In this document: in pieces, positions 59,122 to 64,000 of the stretch
How positions within the stretch are numbered: the stretch's first letter is position 1
How the letters are laid out: each line of letters starts with the position of its first letter
Origin: Oscillibacter sp. 1-3
GTDB taxonomy: Bacteria; Bacillota; Clostridia; Oscillospirales; Oscillospiraceae
NCBI RefSeq assembly: GCF_000403435.2
Contig: NZ_KE159709.1
Coordinates: 367,302 to 431,301, forward strand
Direction of reading: 5' to 3'
DNA: 64,000 nucleotides
Program-made: the position numbers and the translations under genes
The notes under the pieces: generated by a model
What the model was told of the DNA's origin: nothing
The model's input: only the letters and a program-made list of their open reading frames with translations
The model's database searches: none

Positions 59122-60492
59122 ATGAAATATGTCAGGCGGATCATCTACGGCCTGTTGCTGACGGCGGCGGCGAACGCCTTGCCATTGGTCTGGCTGCTGT
59201 ACGCTAAATGGTCGGTTCCCGGCGCCGGGTGGCTGTTTCTGCCTCTGGCGGCGGCGTTCCTATGGGTGAATCTCCGGCCTATCCCGAAGTCCGGCCCCAC
59301 CAAGCGCATCCAGCGGCTGGCGGAGGGCTGTGAGCTGCTGTGGCTGTTCTGCGTGACCGCCACGGCCACTGTCCTGCTCCAGCTTCTCTGGCTGAACGTA
59401 CTGCGTGCCGATATTGCGAAGGACAGCTTCCTTGACTGGTGGGGGTATTTTGGGGGCGCGATGGGCGTGCTGCTGGCAGTGCTCCTGCTGGCCGTGGTCT
59501 TCTGGAACGGCATGGTCCGGGTCTACCTCACCTCGGTACAGCTGGGCATCAAGCACCGCGTTCTGGCGGCGCTGTGCGGGTGGATTCCCCTGGTGAACCT
59601 CTGGTATCTGGCAAAGATTCTCCGCCTTTGCAGTGACGAAGTGGAGTTTGAGACCCAGAAGTGGGAGCTGGACGCGGTTCGGGCGGAGAGCGAGGTCTGC
59701 AAGACGAAGTATCCCCTCCTGATGGTCCACGGCGTGTTCTTCCGGGACTTCCGTTACCTCAACTACTGGGGCCGCATCCCCAGGGAGCTGATCCGCAACG
59801 GGGCCACGGTCTACTACGGCCAGCAGCAGTCCGCAGCGGCGGTGGAGGACAGTGGGAAGGAGCTGGCGGAGCGCATCCGGCAGATCGTGGAGGAAACCGG
59901 CTGTGGGAAGGTGAACATCATCGCCCACTCCAAGGGCGGGCTGGACAGCCGGGCCGCTATCGCCCACTGCGGGATGGCCCCCTATGTGGCGACCCTGACC
60001 ACCATTAACACCCCGCACCGGGGCTGCATCTTTGCCGAGTATCTGCTGGGCAAGGTCCCCCAGGCCGCCCGGCTGAAAATCGCCGCAGCCTACAACGCCA
60101 CGATGAAACAGGTGGGCGACCCCAACCCAGACTTCCTGGCGGCGGTGACCGACCTGACGGAGAGCGCCTGCCTTGCCCGGAACGAGGTGACGCTCGACGC
60201 TCCCGGCGTGGTGTATGAGAGCGTCATGTCCTACTGCAAGAAGGCCCGGCATGGCAAGTTCCCGCTGAACATGACCTATCCCATCGTAAAGCATTTCGAC
60301 GGCCTGAACGATGGGCTGGTATCTGTGGAGTCGGCCAAGTGGGGGGAGCGGTTCACCCTCCTGGAGCCCCAGGGGAAGCGGGGCATCTCCCACGGGGATG
60401 TGGTGGATCTGAACCGGGAGAACATCCGGGGCTTCGATGTGCGGGAGTTCTATGTAAAGCTGGCGGCGGATTTGAAACGCCGGGGGTATTGA
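59122..60492 (+). CDS. Membrane-anchored lipase-like alpha/beta hydrolase
   Basis: The 456-residue protein has about four N-terminal membrane segments (to ~residue 170), then an alpha/beta-hydrolase domain: PLLMVHGVFFRDFRYLNYWG (oxyanion region), the nucleophile elbow IIAHSKGGLDSRAA, TINTPHRGC, and later DGLVSVESAKWG and RGISHGDVVDL with the candidate Asp and His. It resembles triacylglycerol-lipase / esterase families (EstA-type). It may attack lipids at the membrane. GC-rich. The following SUKH gene, 12 bp downstream, suggests that the lipase could be an effector with an immunity partner. Confidence 0.82.
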   Translation: MKYVRRIIYGLLLTAAANALPLVWLLYAKWSVPGAGWLFLPLAAAFLWVNLRPIPKSGPTKRIQRLAEGCELLWLFCVTATATVLLQLLWLNVLRADIAKDSFLDWWGYFGGAMGVLLAVLLLAVVFWNGMVRVYLTSVQLGIKHRVLAALCGWIPLVNLWYLAKILRLCSDEVEFETQKWELDAVRAESEVCKTKYPLLMVHGVFFRDFRYLNYWGRIPRELIRNGATVYYGQQQSAAAVEDSGKELAERIRQIVEETGCGKVNIIAHSKGGLDSRAAIAHCGMAPYVATLTTINTPHRGCIFAEYLLGKVPQAARLKIAAAYNATMKQVGDPNPDFLAAVTDLTESACLARNEVTLDAPGVVYESVMSYCKKARHGKFPLNMTYPIVKHFDGLNDGLVSVESAKWGERFTLLEPQGKRGISHGDVVDLNRENIRGFDVREFYVKLAADLKRRGY

Positions 60493-60504
60493 GGTGTAAA
60501 AAGT

Positions 60505-61392
60505 ATGGAAAAACATTCTATTATCATCCCTAAAAATGATAGTTCTGAACGATGGATTGAAGCATTAGAAGAATTTATCTCTATGACAGAACCCGAATGG
60601 CTACAGGGAATGAAAGGAGCATCTGCTAAAACGATTACCGCCATAAAAAAATGTTATGATTTGAATGGTGACGGAAAACGTCTACCAGTTGACTATGAAA
60701 TATTTCTTCGTCGATGGGGTGGGAACTCTTATGTTTCTTTCCCTGATAAGCCAATATCAATCGCATATTATTCAGCAGATAACATGCTCCATAAAGACTG
60801 TCTTTTATGTGATTCTTCAAATAATCTTTACTTGACGATTGGTAGTCAAGATATTGATAATTCAGAACAACTTTCTTTTTCTTTTTTGCCTTCCGATGAT
60901 ATTTCTCTTATACTTATCAGGCCGTATCACAATGACATAAAAATGGCTGATAGCTTTCGCCAGTATTTATGTTGCCAAGCATTTTTAGCATTTGGTTGGA
61001 AACAGTTTCCTTGTCAGTTGGCATATGAATTGGAGTTCCATATGCACAAACCTCCATATAATCTCTCTCCTGAAGCCAAGGTTTGGAACGACAGCAATCT
61101 ATCAGATAAGGATTTGGAAGAATTAGGTTTCAAAATACAAGTTGAAAAAATTCAAAGCATCTTATTAAAACATGGATACCAGGAGGCATGGTTCAGCACG
61201 CCTCTTGACCAAGTATGGCTCGGAATAAATAGCTTTTGTTCAATATCACGAGATTTTGACCCAAATGATATGTTTGACACTGTACTTGGACAGATCTGTG
61301 CGTATGATTTGGGAAGCATTCAAAAGGTTATAGAGGATTTTTCTTTAATTGGATATAAATGTATTGATTACAAAAAGTGGAGGTCATATTAA
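60505..61392 (+). CDS. SUKH (SMI1/KNR4)-like immunity protein, long form
   Basis: The 295-residue protein has a SUKH-like N-terminal region (KCYDLNGDGKRLPVDYEIFL, RRWGGNSYVSFPDKPISIAY, LYLTIGSQDI, SLILIRPYHND) and an additional ~130-residue C-terminal domain (QVEKIQSILLKHGYQEAWFS, VWLGINSFCSISRDFDPNDM). The gene is very AT-rich next to a GC-rich lipase. GAGGTG precedes the ATG. SUKH assignment is moderately sure. Confidence 0.65.
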   Translation: MEKHSIIIPKNDSSERWIEALEEFISMTEPEWLQGMKGASAKTITAIKKCYDLNGDGKRLPVDYEIFLRRWGGNSYVSFPDKPISIAYYSADNMLHKDCLLCDSSNNLYLTIGSQDIDNSEQLSFSFLPSDDISLILIRPYHNDIKMADSFRQYLCCQAFLAFGWKQFPCQLAYELEFHMHKPPYNLSPEAKVWNDSNLSDKDLEELGFKIQVEKIQSILLKHGYQEAWFSTPLDQVWLGINSFCSISRDFDPNDMFDTVLGQICAYDLGSIQKVIEDFSLIGYKCIDYKKWRSY

Positions 61393-61536
61393 ATTTTGAC
61401 GTTGAAAGTTCGGTAATTTGTCACATAGATTGTTGCGAAAACCGGCTCAAACACAGCTTGCAACCCATAGTTGCGGAATAGTTGGTAGCAGCAACACGGC
61501 CTGATGCCGTAAAATCGCCCCATAGGAGGTGATTTC
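61393..61536. other. Intergenic region before the conserved leader ORF
   Basis: No gene seen. CAACCCATAGTTGCGG and short inverted repeats precede a strong ribosome-binding site at 61523-61530. Confidence 0.4.
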
Positions 61537-61629
61537 ATGGCTGCGGGATTTTGGGGTATGTATGGCTTTCAGTTCTGCCACTCCCTGTCGGCTTTGCTCG
61601 GCTTTCTGTCAGAGCAGTGTCTATCCTAA
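61537..61629 (+). CDS. Possible 30-residue leader peptide
   Basis: ATG at 61537 follows TAGGAGGTG at good spacing. The product begins MAAGFWGMYGFQFCHSL, is hydrophobic, and ends at TAA 61627-61629. A hairpin with a T-rich tail lies ~90 bases further. It could be a membrane micro-protein or a leader peptide; its reality is unproven. Confidence 0.35.
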   Translation: MAAGFWGMYGFQFCHSLSALLGFLSEQCLS

Positions 61630-61719
61630 CGACCCTTAGAGCGTGTTTGTCATTTTCTCTGTCTTAAACTCTCCCTTAGAGTGGGCCCTTCTGGTTGGTT
61701 CACAGTGGACCCACCCTCG

Positions 61720-61757
61720 GTTCTCCGCCAGGGCGCAATGACCCCCTGGCGGAGAAC
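61720..61757 (+). terminator. Hairpin with T-rich tail
   Basis: GTTCTCCGCCAGGG and CCCTGGCGGAGAAC pair perfectly (14 bp) and are followed by TTATTATTTTTG on the plus strand. It lies between the leader ORF and the convergent HTH gene. Confidence 0.65.
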
Positions 61758-61772
61758 TTATTATTTTTGCAG

Positions 61773-62027
61773 CTACTTCAGCCGGTACAAATTTGAGCTG
61801 AGGCTTCCATTCTCACGAAAGCGCCGCTCCTTGGAGATTAGCTCCGCCCTGCACAGATCATCCAGGGCCCGCTTGACAGTGGAACGTGAGAGCCGCAGCT
61901 CGGCGGAGATGGTCCGTATCCCCGGCCAGCACTTGCCCTCGCTGTCGGCATGATCCTTCAGGTACATATACACAGCCCTGGCCCGGTGGTTCAGATCGGA
62001 TTGATAGATCTTCTCAAAGTATCCCAT
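61773..62027 (-). CDS. Helix-turn-helix protein (replication-initiator-like)
   Basis: The 84-residue protein (start MGYFEKIYQSDLNHRARAVY) is a winged helix with GIRTISAELRLSRSTVKRAL and DDLCRAELISKERRFRENG, like the HTH_36 domain found in replication initiators of Firmicutes plasmids and elements. It is 3 bp after the coupling-protein stop. It probably helps regulate the transfer operon. Confidence 0.75.
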   Translation of the reverse strand: MGYFEKIYQSDLNHRARAVYMYLKDHADSEGKCWPGIRTISAELRLSRSTVKRALDDLCRAELISKERRFRENGSLSSNLYRLK

Positions 62028-62030
62028 AGA

Positions 62031-63575
62031 CTACTCCTGCCCCCCATCTGTGCGGACAACCACGGGGGGAGGCGGCTCCCGCCTGGTGCGTCTGGCCTGA
62101 GCGTAGGACGCGCCGCCTCTGGCAGTTGGAGTTTTCGGAGGAACCGGGGGAGCGGGAGGGGTATCGCTCTCCGCTGGCTGTGCGTGGTGACAGCGGAAGA
62201 TCGCCTGCTCCAGCTCCTGCTTGTTGGCATAGGCCACGGTACGCGCGGCCCGCTCCGGCAGCAGATACGGATCACCGAAGGAGATGCCCCAGTCCAGGAA
62301 GAGCCTGAGCCGTGTCTGCATGGGGTGTGTCCCTGTCTTCATAACCACGAACTGGCCCTTGGGGATGGACTTCAGCTCATCCGGCGTCATGAGAGGCCGC
62401 TCCATCATCTGGAGGGAGCGGCTGGCACTGTCTTTCCCACCGCCCTTGCTCACCGATCCGCTCATGACCGTGCGGCTGCCCAGGGCTTTGGACAGCACCT
62501 CAGCGGTCTGGGAATTGGGGGCGAAGCCGCCGAAGATCGTATCCTGCACATTATCTACTATGATCTCTGCGCCCTCCTTACCGTAGTTCTTCTCCAACTG
62601 GGCCAGCGACTGGATGATAGGAACCAGAGTCAGCTTGCGGGACCGGCCGGCGCTGAACAGGGGCAGGATATCGAAGGCGGGCATGGTGCCCAGCTCGTCG
62701 CAGAACAGCACTACTCGGTTGGGCAGTTTGCCGCCGTTCTCATCCGCAACAGAGAACAGTTCCCGGCTGAGGGTCTGGATTATCAGGCCCGCCATGAAGT
62801 TCTTGCTGGGGTCTTCCTCCGGCAGGACGAGGAAGATGGCGGACTTCTGGGAGGCAAAGGCTTCCGCGTCAATGGCGCTGTCGAAGCACAGCACCTGCTC
62901 CAGCTCGGAGTCCAGGAAGGCGTTCAGCCTGGACAGCACCGTAGACATGACCGAGGCCATGGCCTGTTCCGCCGAGTTGAGAGCGGCTCCGGCGAACCAC
63001 CGTGCCTTGTGCGTGTCGGGGAGTGTGTCCATCATGACCTGAAAGCCGTTCTTGCCCTTGGCGGTCTTGCTGGGCGCCAGCAGATCCTGCACCAGCTTGA
63101 ACACGCTGACGATGTGCCGCCGCTCCTGGGGAGCCTCCTCTGTAGGCGGCAGATACTCCGCCAGAAGGAGGACTACCGCTGTGAGCAGTCCCTCGGCGGC
63201 ATCGTAGAAAAACGCATTCTGGCCGTAGTTTGAAGCGTCTCCTTCCGGGTTTATAATGGTCTTCGCTAAGATTTTGGCGTACTTCTCCGCTTTGGCTCTC
63301 GCCGCCAGATTAGTGGGCTGCTCCCGGCAGATGTCCATGTAGCGGTTGATGAGCGTGAGGAGGTTGTACCCGTCTGACCTGGTGGGATTGCGCAGGTCGA
63401 TCACCGCCACCTTGTAGCCGTAGTGCTGCAAGGCCACAGCGCCATAGTTCCGGGCCAAATCCCCTTTTGTATCAAGGGCCAGGAAGCTCATCCCGCTGGC
63501 GCAGGCGTACTCCATATTTGGGTAGAGAAAGAACGCCGTCTTGCCCACGCCGGACGCGCCGATCATCAGATAGCG
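62031..63575 (-). CDS. VirD4-type coupling protein (3' exon, split by group II intron)
   Basis: About 514 codons are readable. RYLMIGASGVGKTAF is Walker A, FLALDTKGDLARNYG and VVLFCDELGTMPAFDILPLF (Walker B), then SGSVSKGGGKDSASRSLQ and a Pro/Arg-rich C-terminal tail. It matches T4CP/TraG proteins of Firmicutes conjugative elements, but the N-terminal membrane part is absent: a stop (TAA) lies six codons beyond the predicted 63575 junction, and group II intron sequence precedes. Splicing would restore the gene if an upstream exon exists outside the window. An ATG at 63566 exists but is internal. Confidence 0.88.
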   Translation of the reverse strand, partial: RYLMIGASGVGKTAFFLYPNMEYACASGMSFLALDTKGDLARNYGAVALQHYGYKVAVIDLRNPTRSDGYNLLTLINRYMDICREQPTNLAARAKAEKYAKILAKTIINPEGDASNYGQNAFFYDAAEGLLTAVVLLLAEYLPPTEEAPQERRHIVSVFKLVQDLLAPSKTAKGKNGFQVMMDTLPDTHKARWFAGAALNSAEQAMASVMSTVLSRLNAFLDSELEQVLCFDSAIDAEAFASQKSAIFLVLPEEDPSKNFMAGLIIQTLSRELFSVADENGGKLPNRVVLFCDELGTMPAFDILPLFSAGRSRKLTLVPIIQSLAQLEKNYGKEGAEIIVDNVQDTIFGGFAPNSQTAEVLSKALGSRTVMSGSVSKGGGKDSASRSLQMMERPLMTPDELKSIPKGQFVVMKTGTHPMQTRLRLFLDWGISFGDPYLLPERAARTVAYANKQELEQAIFRCHHAQPAESDTPPAPPVPPKTPTARGGASYAQARRTRREPPPPVVVRTDGGQE

Positions 63576-64000
63576 ATAGGTAATCCGCCGCTTTTACTGC
63601 CCTCATGAGAGAGCAGCAGTCAGAGCGGATTTTCCCCCGCTTCGCACCGTGCATGCGACTTTCACCGCACACGGCGCTCCATCAATGCAGATTGATTGTT
63701 GCGTGTATGTGAAATAACCAGTTTTTCCCTATAACCGATGATTTTATTTTGAGCTTTTACATCAAATTGGTTAATATCATAGTTGGGGTCATTTACCGCC
63801 ATAAAGCATTTCTTATGGAGTGAAACCAGATTGTTGACCCTGTTTACCTTGTTCAATGGGAGATTAGGGTTAATGCGATGGGCATATGGAGTACCAGAAA
63901 TGAGCCACCCTCCGCAGACACGGCATTTAAGCTTGTCGCGGTTGAGGGCATAAGCCCTGTTCATGATAAACTCAAAATTATTGAGCTTGTTCCATTTCCC
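63576..64000 (-). mobile_element. Group II intron (3' part), inserted in the coupling-protein gene
   Basis: A 34-nt domain V (63644-63677) starts GCGCCGTGTGCGGTGAAAG and folds as the standard hairpin; it has CGC where most introns have the AGC triad. Domain VI arms AATCCGC (63625-63631) and GCGGATT (63582-63588) follow, and the minus strand reads ACCTAT at the predicted 3' splice site. The maturase frame runs out at the window edge. The exact junction is a prediction. Confidence 0.82.
63662..64000 (-). CDS. Group II intron reverse transcriptase/maturase, C-terminal HNH part
   Basis: The frame is open from the window edge. It has the end of the maturase region (GKWNKLNNFEF, NRAYALNRDKLKCRVCGG) and an HNH endonuclease domain: CRVC, HRINPNLPLNKVNRVNNL, SLHKKC. 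The HNH domain makes the second-strand cut during retrohoming. The stop TGA (63662-63664) falls inside domain V, so ORF and ribozyme overlap. The RT domain lies beyond base 64000. Confidence 0.87.
   Translation of the reverse strand, partial: GKWNKLNNFEFIMNRAYALNRDKLKCRVCGGWLISGTPYAHRINPNLPLNKVNRVNNLVSLHKKCFMAVNDPNYDINQFDVKAQNKIIGYREKLVISHTRNNQSALMERRVR

Larger units (their letters stand above)
32100..64000. mobile_element. Integrative conjugative element (one end and cargo; conjugation genes continue off the window)
   Basis: Serine-recombinase triplet, ImmR/ImmA-type control, sigma-like regulator, toxin, cargo and T4CP occur in one block. Serine integrases usually mark one end of such elements, so the boundary should be near 32 kb, though the RhuM/phosphatase/DUF1016 group (29.99-32.04 kb) could also belong. 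The att site and other end were not identified. Confidence 0.55.

Noticed and set aside
40640..61392. CRISPR array or tRNA genes in the cargo
   Set aside because: No regularly spaced repeats and no cloverleaf-like sequence were noticed.
61537..61629. Maff2-type small membrane protein
   Set aside because: The sequence does not match the Maff2 pattern I know; left as an unassigned leader ORF.

Overview
The window looks like a chromosomal segment of a gut Clostridia bacterium, probably Oscillospiraceae (Flavonifractor/Intestinimonas/Lawsonibacter-like). This is inferred from strong AGGAGG ribosome-binding sites, TTGACA-N17-TATAAT promoters, GC-rich core genes, lipoprotein signal peptides ending in LLxGC, and Firmicutes-type GntR regulators, serine-recombinase triplets and relaxases. 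No rRNA, tRNA or CRISPR was seen.

Region 1 (1-23.5 kb) is a catabolic island for Amadori products (fructosamines) and related sugar phosphates. It holds a FrlC-like epimerase, a FrlD-like kinase plus a second PfkB-family kinase, and four SIS-domain proteins resembling the fructosamine-6-phosphate deglycase FrlB. It also has three GntR/UTRA regulators, two ABC importers, a YesM/YesN-like two-component system, a MATE exporter, an amidohydrolase, a PHP phosphatase, a BtpA/SgcQ-like protein and a HAD phosphatase. The right-hand operon has a polar-amino-acid-type importer and a kinase, so it fits uptake of free fructosamino acids, phosphorylation and cleavage. The left operon has an AfuABC-type importer under a sensor kinase and a SIS enzyme but no kinase, which fits uptake of something already phosphorylated. 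A 28-bp perfect palindrome sits on the promoter of the right-hand cluster, and its core recurs before the importer.

Region 2 (23.7-32.1 kb) is a junction of mobile DNA. It contains an mgtE 3' remnant, an IS110-family element whose transposase has one in-frame TAG, and a small mobilizable element (accessory protein, MobP-type relaxase with Sel1 repeats, tyrosine integrase). A RhuM / low-molecular-weight phosphatase / DUF1016 group follows.

Region 3 (32.1-64 kb) looks like one end of an integrative conjugative element. It has a triplet of serine recombinases (the middle one without a catalytic domain), an orphan MazF-type toxin, an XRE/ImmA regulatory pair, and a VirD4-like coupling protein whose gene is interrupted next to its Walker A codons by a group II intron running off the window. 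Between these lies a ~21 kb cargo of small, compositionally mixed genes. They include SUKH (SMI1/KNR4) proteins, a PoNi (DUF1910/1911) protein, a DUF7668-like protein, a DKNYY-repeat protein, lipoproteins including a tandem duplicate, two ECF sigma/membrane-protein pairs, a WYL regulator, a SLOG protein, a Phd/ParE toxin-antitoxin pair and a membrane lipase. No matching large toxin is visible, so this resembles an orphan polyimmunity island carried on a conjugative element.
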